NCBI RefSeq assembly: GCF_904426505.1
Contig: NZ_CAJGBN010000012.1
Span: 1-64,000 of the forward strand
Reading direction: 5' to 3'
DNA from: Rubrivivax sp. A210
Lineage (GTDB): Bacteria; Pseudomonadota; Gammaproteobacteria; Burkholderiales; Burkholderiaceae_C
DNA: 64,000 nucleotides
The position numbers and the translations under genes are program-made. The notes beneath the pieces were generated by a model. It saw only the letters and a list, made by a program, of their open reading frames with translations. It was not told where the DNA came from and did no database searches. Each line of letters begins with the position of its first letter. The first letter of the stretch is position 1. Of the stretch, positions 37,024 to 45,376 are shown piece after piece.

Positions 37024-37469
37024 ACACACCCACGACGCTGGACCGCGCCGGCATCGCCGCCCGCATCCCCCACCGCGGCCGCATGTGCCTGCTCGACAAC
37101 CTGGACGGCTGGAGCACCGACGAGATCCGCTGCCGCACGGCCAGCCACCGCGACCTCGCCAATCCGCTGCGCCTGGGCGGCAGCCTGCCGGCGGCGGCGG
37201 CCGTCGAATACGCGGCCCAGGCCATGGCCCTGCACGGCGGCCTCGGCGCCCCAGCCGATACGCCACCCACGGCCGGCTTCCTGGCCAGCGTGCGCGGGGT
37301 GCGTCTGCTGGTGGAGCGGCTGGACACGGTGGCCGGCGACTTGCATGTGTACGCCCGCCGCCTGCTGGGCGATGCGGGCCAGGCGCAGTACCAGTTCGCG
37401 CTGCGCGACGGCAGCGGCGCCCTGCTGGTGGAAGGGCGCGCCACCGTGGTGCTGGACCGCCTGCCATGA
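37020..37469 (+). CDS. Hotdog-fold 3-hydroxyacyl-ACP dehydratase of the aryl-polyene cluster
   Basis: 149 residues with IPHRGRMCLLDNLDGW at the N terminus (the FabZ-like HR region), LGGSLPAAAAVEYAAQAMALHG in the central helix and a C-terminal beta sheet. It should remove water from the 3-hydroxyacyl intermediate to leave the conjugated double bond, paired with the ketoreductase that follows at a 4-bp overlap. The hotdog domain fused to the ligase at 27805 gives the cluster a second dehydratase. Confidence 0.87.
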   Translation: MNTPTTLDRAGIAARIPHRGRMCLLDNLDGWSTDEIRCRTASHRDLANPLRLGGSLPAAAAVEYAAQAMALHGGLGAPADTPPTAGFLASVRGVRLLVERLDTVAGDLHVYARRLLGDAGQAQYQFALRDGSGALLVEGRATVVLDRLP

Positions 37470-38212
37470 CGCTGCCGCTGGCGGGCAAACGTGCCCTCGT
37501 CACAGGCGCCAGCGGCGCCCTCGGCAGCGCCATCGCGCGCCGCCTGGCGGCCCTGGGCGCCACCGTGCTGCTGCACGGCCATTCGCGCCCGGAGACGCTG
37601 GCCGCGCTGGCTGAAGAGATCATGACCGCCGGCGGCGCCGCCGAATGCTGGCCCTTCGACCTGGGCAGCGACGCCGCCTGCGCCGAGGCCGTGGCGAAGA
37701 TGCTGGCCGGCGGCCCGGTGCAAATCGTCGTCAACAACGCCGGCATCCACGACGATGCCGTCTTCCCCGGCATGAAGCCGGCGCAATGGCATGGCGTCAT
37801 CGATGTCTCGCTGCACGGCTTCTTCCGCGTCACCCAGCCCCTGGTGCTGCCCATGCTGCGCACGCGCTGGGGGCGCATCGTCAACATCTCGTCGGTGGCG
37901 GCGCTGGCCGGCAACCGCGGCCAGGTCAACTACGCCGCGGCCAAGGGCGCGCTCAACAGCGCCACCAAGGCGCTGGCGCTGGAACTTGCCAGCCGCGGCG
38001 TCACCGTCAACGCGGTTGCGCCCGGCATCATCGAGTCACCCATGGCCACCGGCGCAGGCAGCGCCTTCGATGCCGAGGCCATCAAGCGCCTGGTGCCAGC
38101 CCAGCGCGCCGGCCGGCCTGACGAGGTGGCGGCCCTGGTCGGCTTTCTCGCCGGCCCCGAGGCCGCCTACATCACGGGCCAGGTGATCTCGGTCAACGGC
38201 GGGCTGTACTGA
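37466..38212 (+). CDS. 3-oxoacyl-ACP reductase (SDR, FabG-like) of the aryl-polyene cluster
   Basis: 248 residues, a classical SDR. The NAD(P) motif is TGASGALG (13-20), NNAG lies in the fourth strand, the catalytic Ser is in NISSVAALAG and YAAAK supplies the Tyr and Lys. The C terminus YITGQVISVNGGLY is the FabG ending. It reduces the beta-keto group produced by the KS, before dehydration. No enoyl reductase is present in the cluster, which agrees with a product that stays fully conjugated. Confidence 0.92.
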   Translation: MTLPLAGKRALVTGASGALGSAIARRLAALGATVLLHGHSRPETLAALAEEIMTAGGAAECWPFDLGSDAACAEAVAKMLAGGPVQIVVNNAGIHDDAVFPGMKPAQWHGVIDVSLHGFFRVTQPLVLPMLRTRWGRIVNISSVAALAGNRGQVNYAAAKGALNSATKALALELASRGVTVNAVAPGIIESPMATGAGSAFDAEAIKRLVPAQRAGRPDEVAALVGFLAGPEAAYITGQVISVNGGLY

Positions 38213-38239
38213 CCGGCCCCAAGGTCGACAGCGGCGCCC

Positions 38240-39448
38240 ATGAACCCCGCCCCCCGCCGCATTGCACCCTTGGCCATCACAGCCCAGGGCCTGGCCAGCG
38301 CGGCCGGCATCGGCTTGGCGCCGCTCGCCAAACTGCTGCGCGCCGGCGGCTCGGCGCTCACCCCGCTCACAGGCCTGCCCGCCGCGCCACCCTGCTGGGC
38401 CGGCCGCGTGCCGGGGCTGGAAAGCGCGCCGCTACCCGCCGCCTGGGCCGAGTGGGACTGCCGCGCCACCCGCCTGGCTTGGCAAGGGCTGCGTGCCGAT
38501 GGCTTTCTGACCGCCGCACAAGCGGCGTGCGCCCGCCATGGCGCTGGCCGCGTCGGCCTGGTGCTGGGCACCTCGGCCTCGACCATCGCCGCCTCGGAGC
38601 AGGCCTATGCCACGCTCGACGCCGACGGCAGCTTTCCGCCGGCGCTGCGCAGCGAGCGCCTGAACACCCTGCACGCGCTGGCGGCCTTCGTGCAACTGGC
38701 CACAGGCCTGCAAGGGCCTTGCGTCACCGTCTCCACCGCCTGCTCGTCGAGCGCGCAGGCCTTTGCCCAGGCCGAGCGCTGGCTGCGCCTGGATCTGGCC
38801 GACGCGGTGGTGGTGGCCGGCGTCGACGCGCTCTGCGCCAGCCTGTTCTTCGGCTTCCACGCCCTGGGCCTGCTCGCGCCCACGCCCTGCCAGCCCTTTG
38901 CCGCCGCGCGCTGCGGCATCAGCATCGCCGAAGCCGCAGGCTATGCCTTGCTCGAACGCGGCACCGGCCCCTGGCAACTGCTGGGCTGGGGCGCGGCCAA
39001 CGACGCCCACCACATGTCCAGCCCCCACCCTCAGGGCCTGGGTGCCGAGCGGGCGCTGGACGACGCCCTGGCCCGTTCCGGGCTCGCCGCCGAGGACATC
39101 GACTACCTCAACCTGCACGGCACGGCGACACCGCTCAATGACGCCGTCGAGGCCGCCCTGGTGGCGCGGCGCTACAGCCCCGGCGTATACGCCAGCGCCA
39201 GCAAGGGTGCCACCGGCCATGCCATGGGCGCGGCCGGCATCGTCGAGGCCCTGGTCTGCGGCCTGGCGCTGCGCGAGGAACTGGGCTCGGGCAGCGCCGG
39301 TACCGCAGCCGTCGACCCGGCCTTGGGCGCGGTGTTCGCGGGCCAGTTGCGCAAGGCGCCGTCACTCTGCACGGCGCGCGTGGCCGCCAGCCATTCCTTC
39401 GGCTTCGGCGGCAACAACGCGGTGCTGATCTTCGGTGGCAGCGCATGA
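38240..39448 (+). CDS. Second beta-ketoacyl-ACP synthase of the aryl-polyene cluster
   Basis: 402 residues, again with an intact triad: C168 in TVSTACSSSAQAF, H293 in LNLHGTATPLND and H327 in SKGATGHAMGAAG. It starts 27 bp after the ketoreductase, and its stop overlaps a second KS-like partner. A second KS in aryl-polyene clusters may handle starter-unit condensation or a different chain-length window. Divergence from the first KS (for example QASRSG versus LRAGGSAL near the N terminus) argues against a recent copy. Confidence 0.92.
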   Translation: MNPAPRRIAPLAITAQGLASAAGIGLAPLAKLLRAGGSALTPLTGLPAAPPCWAGRVPGLESAPLPAAWAEWDCRATRLAWQGLRADGFLTAAQAACARHGAGRVGLVLGTSASTIAASEQAYATLDADGSFPPALRSERLNTLHALAAFVQLATGLQGPCVTVSTACSSSAQAFAQAERWLRLDLADAVVVAGVDALCASLFFGFHALGLLAPTPCQPFAAARCGISIAEAAGYALLERGTGPWQLLGWGAANDAHHMSSPHPQGLGAERALDDALARSGLAAEDIDYLNLHGTATPLNDAVEAALVARRYSPGVYASASKGATGHAMGAAGIVEALVCGLALREELGSGSAGTAAVDPALGAVFAGQLRKAPSLCTARVAASHSFGFGGNNAVLIFGGSA

Positions 39449-40278
39449 GCACGAGCCACCGCGCCTGGATAGACGGCGTCGCACTGTGGGCGCCGGCCCT
39501 GCCCGGGTGGGACGGCGCGGCGCGCGCCGCCCTGCGCGGCGAGCCCGTGGCCATCACGCACCAGCGCCGCCCCGCGCCACAACGCCTGGCCGCCAACGAG
39601 CGCCGGCGCGCGCCCGACACCGTGCTGCTGGCGCTGGCCGTGGCCGAGCAGGCGGTGGCCGATTCGGGCCACGAGGCGGCAGCGCTGGCCAGCGTCTTTG
39701 CCTCGGCCCATGGCGATCTGGCCATCACCGACGCTTTGTGCCGCACGCTGGCCGACGACCCGCTGCTGCTGTCGCCGCTGCGCTTTCACCACTCGGTCCA
39801 CAACGCGGCCTCAGGCTACTGGGCCATCGCCAGCGGCAGCCGGGCCGCGAGCACGGCGCTGGCCGCCTTCAGCCAAAGCTTTGCCAACGGCCTGCTGGAG
39901 GCGCTGGCCCAATGCGCGGCCGAGAGCGAGCCGGTGCTGCTGTGTACCTATGACACCGAGGCCTGCGGCGCGCTGGCCTCGGTCAACCGAAGCCGCGGCC
40001 TGCTGGCCCTGGGTCTGGTGCTGTCGCCACGGCCAGGCCCGCGCTCGCGCTGGGCGCTGGCCTGGTCGCTGCAGCCCGGCGCGGCCGAAGCGCCGCCGCT
40101 GCATTCGGCTGCGGCGCAAGCCCTGGCCACCAATGCCAGCGCCGACGCCCTGCCGCTGGCCGAGGCCCTGGCCCGCGGCGGCGCGGCCCATCTGCGGCTG
40201 CCGCTGCACGCCAAACTGGCGCTGGACCTCGAACTGCGCGCCCTTGTGGCCCACGAGGGCGAGGCGCCTGGTGCATGA
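39445..40278 (+). CDS. Second ketosynthase-like partner lacking the active-site Cys
   Basis: 277 residues, N-terminal KS half only. The nucleophile position reads SRAASTA, so Cys is replaced by Ala, and the block FHHSVHNAASGYWAIA parallels the partner at 36226. It overlaps the second KS by ATGA and probably forms an inactive heterodimer subunit with it. The cluster thus has two complete KS/partner pairs. Its 3' end is followed by 34 bp before the flavoprotein. Confidence 0.85.
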   Translation: MSTSHRAWIDGVALWAPALPGWDGAARAALRGEPVAITHQRRPAPQRLAANERRRAPDTVLLALAVAEQAVADSGHEAAALASVFASAHGDLAITDALCRTLADDPLLLSPLRFHHSVHNAASGYWAIASGSRAASTALAAFSQSFANGLLEALAQCAAESEPVLLCTYDTEACGALASVNRSRGLLALGLVLSPRPGPRSRWALAWSLQPGAAEAPPLHSAAAQALATNASADALPLAEALARGGAAHLRLPLHAKLALDLELRALVAHEGEAPGA

Positions 40279-40312
40279 TGCGCCAGCCCGTCGGGCCGAG
40301 GACCGCGCGACC

Positions 40313-41953
40313 ATGAACCAGACGACGCACGACGTGATCATCATGGGCGGCGGATTGGCCGGCCTGACGCTGGCGCTGCAATTGCGACAGCGCCTGCCGG
40401 AGCTGGACGTGCTGGTGTTGGAGCGCCGCAGCCACCCGGTGCCCGAGGCCTGCCACAAGGTGGGCGAGAGCAGCGTCGAGATCGGCGCCCACTATTTCCA
40501 GAAGGTGCTGGGCCTGGAGCAGCACCTGCTCGACAAGCAGCTCAAGAAGTTCGGCTTCCGCTTCTTCTTCAGCGAGGGCAGCCGCGACATCGCAGCCGTC
40601 ACCGAACTCGGCGCCAGCCGGCCGCTGCCGGTGACGAGCTGGCAGATCGACCGCGGCATCTTCGAGAACTTCCTCGGCCAGGAGGTGGCCCGCCGCGGCA
40701 TGCGTTTCGTCGACAGCGCCCTCATCCGCGGTGTCGAACTGGCCGAGGACCGGCACGCACCGCACAGCGTCACCTGGCAGCGCGCCGGCGAGCCCGAGCA
40801 GACGGCGCAGGCACGCTGGGTCATCGACGCCTGCGGTCGGGCCGGCCTGCTCAAGCGCAAGCTGGGGCTGGCGCGTGACAACGCCCATGCGGCCCATGCC
40901 GTGTGGTTCCGCATCGCCGAGCGCATCACCCCCGACGACTGGTCGCAATGCGCCGCCTGGCGCGCCCGCTGCGTCACGCCCACGCGCTGGCTCTCTACCA
41001 ACCACCTCGTCGGTGCCGGCTACTGGGTGTGGCTGATTCCGCTGGCCAGCGGCTCGCACTCGGTGGGCATCGTCGCCGACCCGGCCTACCACCCGCTGGA
41101 GCGCATGAACAGCTTCGAGCGCGCGATGGAATGGCTGGCCGAGTACCAGCCCCTGCTCTTCGACGACCTTGCCGCCAAGCGCGACAAGTTGCAGGACTTC
41201 GCCTTCTTCCGCCGCTTCAGCTACGACTGCGAGCAGGTCTTTTCAGCCCAGCGCTGGGCGCTGGCGGGGGAGGCCGGGCGCTTTCTCGACCCCTTCTACT
41301 CGCCGGGCAGCGACTTCATCGCCATTGGCAACACCTACATCACCGAGCTGGTGGCCCGCGACCACGCCGGCCTGCCGCTGGGCGCCCACACCAAGGTCTA
41401 CGAGCAGATCTTCAAGTCCTTCTACGACAGCACGATGGCGCTGTACCAGGACCAGTACGGCCTCTTCGGCGACCCCGAGGTGCTGCCGGTCAAGATCATC
41501 TGGGACTACACCTACTACTGGAGCGTGCTGGCCCAGCTCTTCTTCCACGGCCGCCTCACCGACCTGGCCGCGCTCTCGCACCTGCGCGACGAGCTGGGCC
41601 ATTGCAAGAAGCTCAATGTCGCAGTGCAGCGCTATGTACACGACTGGTCGGGCCTGAGCGCGCGGCGCAACCGGCCGCTGATGCTGGACCAGGCCTCGGT
41701 GCCCTGGTTCGTCGAGCTCAACCGCAGCCTGGCCGACAGCCTGGACGAGCCGGCCTTCAGGCTGCGCCTGCGCGAATCGGCGCTGCGCCTGCGCGCGCTG
41801 GCCACCGAAATCCTCGACCGCGGCAGCGCCGAGCAGCCGGCGCTGGACGGTGCCGCGCTGGCCGCCGCCATCGCTGCCGCCGGTGGTGCGCTGCGCGGCG
41901 GCGAGGCGATGTTGTTTGCGCCGCTGGGCGCAGAGGCAACGCTGCCAGCCTGA
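40313..41953 (+). CDS. Flavin-dependent halogenase-like protein 1
   Basis: 546 residues. The FAD motif GGGLAGLTLALQL is followed by HKVGESSVEIGAHYF. Two hallmarks of flavin halogenases are kept: a Lys in the KxGxxF context (LKKFGFRF, K79) and WxWxIP (GYWVWLIP, W238-P243). The second FAD block is LAGEAGRFLDPFYSPGSDF. Tryptophan-halogenase-superfamily members are found in xanthomonadin and flexirubin-type clusters; some family members are not halogenases. If active it would put Cl or Br on the aryl head or polyene. It ends the plus-strand biosynthetic arm. Confidence 0.83.
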   Translation: MNQTTHDVIIMGGGLAGLTLALQLRQRLPELDVLVLERRSHPVPEACHKVGESSVEIGAHYFQKVLGLEQHLLDKQLKKFGFRFFFSEGSRDIAAVTELGASRPLPVTSWQIDRGIFENFLGQEVARRGMRFVDSALIRGVELAEDRHAPHSVTWQRAGEPEQTAQARWVIDACGRAGLLKRKLGLARDNAHAAHAVWFRIAERITPDDWSQCAAWRARCVTPTRWLSTNHLVGAGYWVWLIPLASGSHSVGIVADPAYHPLERMNSFERAMEWLAEYQPLLFDDLAAKRDKLQDFAFFRRFSYDCEQVFSAQRWALAGEAGRFLDPFYSPGSDFIAIGNTYITELVARDHAGLPLGAHTKVYEQIFKSFYDSTMALYQDQYGLFGDPEVLPVKIIWDYTYYWSVLAQLFFHGRLTDLAALSHLRDELGHCKKLNVAVQRYVHDWSGLSARRNRPLMLDQASVPWFVELNRSLADSLDEPAFRLRLRESALRLRALATEILDRGSAEQPALDGAALAAAIAAAGGALRGGEAMLFAPLGAEATLPA

Positions 41954-42033
41954 GCCCCGCCCCCAAGGCGAAGGACGCCGCAGGCGCCACCGGACCGCAG
42001 AATCCGGCCCGCGCCCACCCACAGGAGAACACC

Positions 42034-42402
42034 ATGCCCTGGACCTATTCGCAATCTACCGGACAACTGCGCCACAACGGCACCCTGGTCGGCACGGGCT
42101 ATTCCGGCGCCGGCCTCACCAGCGCCGGCGGCCGCAACAACCCGGCAATGCAGAACGTGCCCAACCAAGGCCCCATCCCGGCCGGTCAGTGGCAGATCGG
42201 CAATGCCTACCAGCACGCGAACAAGGGGCCGACCTCGATGAACCTGTCGCCGGTGGGCCACAACGCGCTGGGCCGCAGCGCTTTCATGATCCACGGCAAC
42301 AACGTCCAGAACAACGCCTCCCAGGGCTGCATCATCCTGGGCCCGGCGCTGCGCCAGCAGATCGCGGCCAGCGGCGATACCCAGTTGACGGTGCAGCCTT
42401 GA
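42034..42402 (+). CDS. Tlde1-like (DUF2778) peptidoglycan L,D-transpeptidase-type toxin domain protein
   Basis: 122 residues with a good SD (ACAGGAGA). The protein is a bare Tlde1/DUF2778 domain: MPWTYSQSTGQLRHNG, NVPNQGPIPAGQW, LSPVGHNALGRSAFMIHGN and ASQGCIIL, keeping the catalytic His (H87) and Cys (C99). Tlde1 proteins are type VI secretion effectors that cut or exchange D-amino acids in the tetrapeptide stem of peptidoglycan. There is no signal peptide and no vgrG, hcp or tss gene here. Its stop overlaps the next start (TTGA). Insertion in a pigment operon is odd. Confidence 0.82.
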   Translation: MPWTYSQSTGQLRHNGTLVGTGYSGAGLTSAGGRNNPAMQNVPNQGPIPAGQWQIGNAYQHANKGPTSMNLSPVGHNALGRSAFMIHGNNVQNNASQGCIILGPALRQQIAASGDTQLTVQP

Positions 42403-42977
42403 GGCTCCCGCGCGGCGCGCCCGGCCTGCTGGTCGCCCTGGCCATGGCCTGGGCCGTGCCCGCTGGCGCCGACGCCCTGCGCGGCACCGAGGCGGTGGAG
42501 GCCACGCTGGCCAGCGCCGGCCCGCGCGCCGCGCTGCAGCGGCATTTCGACTGTACCCTGCGCCGGCCCGCCGGCTATCGGGGCGTGGCCAGCGGCGACC
42601 CGGCCTGGGTGGCGCTGGCCGAACGCCTGCTGCCGCACGCCGACGCCTGCTACAGCACCGGCCTGCAAGACGCCCTGGGCCGCGCCATGCAGCGCGCGCC
42701 GCGCGCCGTGCTGCCCCTCGTGGGCAAGACGCCGACGCTGGCGGCCGAGGCAATCTGCCTGCCCTTCATCTCCGACGAGATTCCGCTGGCGCGCCAGAAG
42801 GCGGCGCTGGCCCGATCGCGGCAGGCCATTGCCGGTGTGCGCGACGAGGCGTTGCAGCCGCAGCGGCAGGCCTGCCTGGGCTTCATCGGCTCCGTCGAGG
42901 AGGCGGTTGCGGCGCGCCAACCGGCCGCGACACCAGCCGCGACACCGGCCAAGGCGGCGGCCTCGGCGGCGCGCTGA
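42399..42977 (+). CDS. Exported hypothetical protein, candidate immunity partner of the Tlde1-like protein
   Basis: 192 residues from a TTG start that shares 4 bp with the previous stop (TTGA), so expression depends on the toxin-like gene. A signal peptide is clear (GLLVALAMAWAVPAGADA). The mature part is mostly helical with four Cys residues (FDCTL, DACYS, AICLP, QACLG) that could form two disulfides, and ends in a Pro/Ala-rich tail of repeated PAATPA. No known family. Periplasmic location fits neutralising a peptidoglycan-acting toxin; that pairing is inference from coupling and location. Confidence 0.68.
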   Translation: MRLPRGAPGLLVALAMAWAVPAGADALRGTEAVEATLASAGPRAALQRHFDCTLRRPAGYRGVASGDPAWVALAERLLPHADACYSTGLQDALGRAMQRAPRAVLPLVGKTPTLAAEAICLPFISDEIPLARQKAALARSRQAIAGVRDEALQPQRQACLGFIGSVEEAVAARQPAATPAATPAKAAASAAR

Positions 42978-42988
42978 GGCCGCTCAGC

Positions 42989-43771
42989 TCAAGGCTGGAA
43001 GGGCGGCAGCCGGCACAGCCTGCGCCACACCAGCAGCGGCAGGCGCAGCGCGAACTCCAGCATCAGCCGCGTGTGCATCCAGGTCAGCAGCAGGTTGTCG
43101 CGGCCGTAGCGGAAGTGGCTGACGCCGCCCTCGGCGGCCGTGAGGTACTTCACCGGCGCGTCCAGGTTGATGGGCTTGACGCCGCGCCAGGCCAGGCGCA
43201 CCACGGCCTCGGTGTCGAAGTCGAAGCGGCGCATCCAGGGCTGGCGCCGCATCACCGCGGCCAGGGCCTGCACCGGGTAGACGCGAAAGCCGTAGAGCGA
43301 ATCGGCCACGCCAGCGCCCAGGGTCTCGAGGTCGGTCCAGCCGTTGGAGATGCGGCGGCCACGCACGCGCAGCAGCGGCGCGCTGGCATCAAAAACGGGC
43401 CGGCCCAGGATCATGGCCTCGGGCCTGCGTTGCGAGGCCTGCATGAAGGCCGGGATCAGCGCCGCCGGATGCTGGCCGTCGGCGTCCATCGCCAGCACAT
43501 GGCCGTAGCCGGCCGCCTCCGCCTGCTCCAGACCGTGCAGCACGGCCGCGCCCTTGCCCTGGTTGTGCGGCAGCACCCAGACGCGCAGGCCGGGGTCGGT
43601 GGCGGCCAGCGCCTGCAGGCCGGCGGCCGTGCCGTCGCTGCTGCCGTCCACCACCACCCACACGGGGCACCACTGGGCACGCGCCGCGGCCACCGTCTCG
43701 TAGACCTTGGCCCCGGTGTTGTAGCTGGGGATGAGTACCAGGTGGCTGGTGGAGGGCAGGTCGGCACTCAC
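42989..43771 (-). CDS. Family 2 glycosyltransferase
   Basis: 260 residues from a GTG start overlapping the acyltransferase stop (GTGA). The GT-A fold shows LVLIPSYNTGAKVYETV, VVVDGSSDGTAAGL, GKGAAVLHGL and the metal motif MDADGQHP. The C-terminal part (RFDFDTEAVVRLAWRGVKPINL, then a hydrophobic LMLEFALRLPLLVWRR) resembles dolichyl-phosphate mannosyltransferase-type and polyene GT2 enzymes. It could glycosylate the aryl-polyene lipid. In the E. coli cluster a GT and acyltransferase are fused; here they are separate genes. Confidence 0.86.
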   Translation of the reverse strand: MSADLPSTSHLVLIPSYNTGAKVYETVAAARAQWCPVWVVVDGSSDGTAAGLQALAATDPGLRVWVLPHNQGKGAAVLHGLEQAEAAGYGHVLAMDADGQHPAALIPAFMQASQRRPEAMILGRPVFDASAPLLRVRGRRISNGWTDLETLGAGVADSLYGFRVYPVQALAAVMRRQPWMRRFDFDTEAVVRLAWRGVKPINLDAPVKYLTAAEGGVSHFRYGRDNLLLTWMHTRLMLEFALRLPLLVWRRLCRLPPFQP

Positions 43772-44571
43772 CGCGGCGGCCCCTGGCGCAGGCCGGCGGC
43801 GACGTAGGCCTCGATCTCGTCGCGCGCCGCGTCGATGTCTTGCGGCGGCTCGAAGCGGCGGCCCAGGCGCACGGCAAAGCGTATCGGCAGCGGCGGCAGC
43901 CGCCACAGCGGCCAGCCCTTGGCCAGATAGGGCGATTCGGTATCGATGAAGACCACCTGGATCGGCACCTGGGCCCGCCGCGCGATGAGCGCAAAGCTGG
44001 CATGGAAGCGGTTGACCGGCACGCGCGTCGTGCGCGTGGCCTCAGGGAACATCACCAGCTGGCCGCCGGCGCGCAGATCGGCCACGGCACGGTGGACCAT
44101 GCCATAGAGCGAATCGTTGGGGATGTAGCGCGCCAGCCGAGCGCCCGGGCCCAGCAGCGGGTTGCGCATCAGGCTGGCCTTCATGATGCAGGCGGCGCGC
44201 GGCAGCCGCGCCACCAGCATCAGGGCGTCGAGCAGGCTGGGGTGGTTGGAGACGATGACCAGGCCGCGCTCGTCGCGGAGCGCGTCCAGCACCGCGGCGT
44301 CCAGGCGCAGCATGCCGCTGGCGGCGGCGACGCGCCAGAAGGCGCGGTAGCCGTAGGCGATGGCGGCGCGGCCCAGGCGCAGGCCGGCGGCACGCGGCAG
44401 CAAGGGGAGCAGCGGCAGCGCGACCAGGTTCCAGGCCAGCGACATCAGGCCCAGCAGCAGCAGTTGCAGCTGCAGCGCCAGCCAGGCCAGCGGGCGCAGC
44501 AGCAGGGGCGCGGGGCGGCTGGGCGACACGGCGGCCCGGACCTCGTCAGCGCGTGTCGCCAACGCGCTCAT
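43768..44571 (-). CDS. PlsC-like 1-acylglycerol-3-phosphate acyltransferase
   Basis: 267 residues. An N-terminal hydrophobic segment (LAWLALQLQLLLLGLMSLAWNLVALPLLPLL) anchors it to the membrane. The HX4D motif is NHPSLLD (H110, D115), then FPEATRT. It belongs with PlsC acyltransferases and overlaps the MipA-like gene by 26 bp and the GT2 by 4 bp. In the cluster it may attach the polyene to a glycerol-type lipid or provide the anchor lipid, alongside the LpxL-type enzyme at 29505. Confidence 0.87.
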   Translation of the reverse strand: MSALATRADEVRAAVSPSRPAPLLLRPLAWLALQLQLLLLGLMSLAWNLVALPLLPLLPRAAGLRLGRAAIAYGYRAFWRVAAASGMLRLDAAVLDALRDERGLVIVSNHPSLLDALMLVARLPRAACIMKASLMRNPLLGPGARLARYIPNDSLYGMVHRAVADLRAGGQLVMFPEATRTTRVPVNRFHASFALIARRAQVPIQVVFIDTESPYLAKGWPLWRLPPLPIRFAVRLGRRFEPPQDIDAARDEIEAYVAAGLRQGPPR

Positions 44572-45376
44572 CCGAGACCCTGAAGATCCAGCTCGCGCCC
44601 AGGCCTATGCTGAGCGTCTGGCGTTGTGTCACCAACGGGCTGGCGGCAAAGCGCGCGCCGGCCACGCTGTCGGCGCGCACAAAGCCGCCCAGCCACCAGT
44701 CGCCGGCGCGGCGCGCGAGGCTGGCGGTCAGGCCCCAGCCGGCATAGCCGCCCTGGCTGTGGAATTCCGAGCGCGATGCCGTCGCAAAAGCGGCATCGAC
44801 GTCGTAGGTGAAGGCGTTGTTGCGGCGCGAGGCATAAAGCGGCCCGCCCTGCAGGCCGATGTTCCAGCCGTCGCGCTTCAGGTCGAGGTTGAGCACCGGG
44901 TTGGCAACCCAGCCGATGTGCTGGACCGGGCGGCGCACGGTGAAGGCGGCGCGCAGCGGCAGGCGCAGGTCCAGCCGCCAGCCAGGGCCTCGCCCCAGGT
45001 GCAGGTTGAGCTTGGGGCCGAACTCCAGCGTCGGCGCCAGGTCGGGCATGCCGGCACGGGCACGGTTGTCGCGGCTGCTGGCGGGCGGGCCGGCGCCCAG
45101 GCTGAGGTCGAAATCGGCGCGCTCGCCATCCAGCAGCAAGGCCCGTGCGCCCTCGCGGTCGGAGCGCAGAATGTCGCCGCGGTAGATCACATAGGGCAGG
45201 GGCAGCAGCCACTGGTGGCTTTGCTCGCTGCCGCGGTAGTGCGGCACGCGCAGCGTCGCCAGGCCCAGGCCCAGCTCCCACAACGGCTGGTCGGCGGCGG
45301 CCGGCCGCGCCGCTGCCAGGGCCCCCAGCGTGGCCATTGCAGCCAGCCGCCGCCAGCGCGGTACGCGGCGGTTCAT
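44546..45376 (-). CDS. MipA/OmpV-family outer-membrane protein
   Basis: 276 residues with a signal peptide (LAAMATLGALAAARPAAA) followed by the MipA/OmpV pattern: PLWELGLGLATLRVPHYRGSEQ, LLPLPYVIYRGDILRSDREGARALLL, alternating beta strands and a final C-terminal strand LSIGLGASWIFRVS ahead of a charged tail. It is an outer-membrane barrel, possibly a scaffold for peptidoglycan-linked enzymes. It is coupled by ATGA to the flavoprotein gene and overlaps the PlsC gene by 26 bp. Confidence 0.86.
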   Translation of the reverse strand: MNRRVPRWRRLAAMATLGALAAARPAAADQPLWELGLGLATLRVPHYRGSEQSHQWLLPLPYVIYRGDILRSDREGARALLLDGERADFDLSLGAGPPASSRDNRARAGMPDLAPTLEFGPKLNLHLGRGPGWRLDLRLPLRAAFTVRRPVQHIGWVANPVLNLDLKRDGWNIGLQGGPLYASRRNNAFTYDVDAAFATASRSEFHSQGGYAGWGLTASLARRAGDWWLGGFVRADSVAGARFAASPLVTQRQTLSIGLGASWIFRVSDERVGDTR

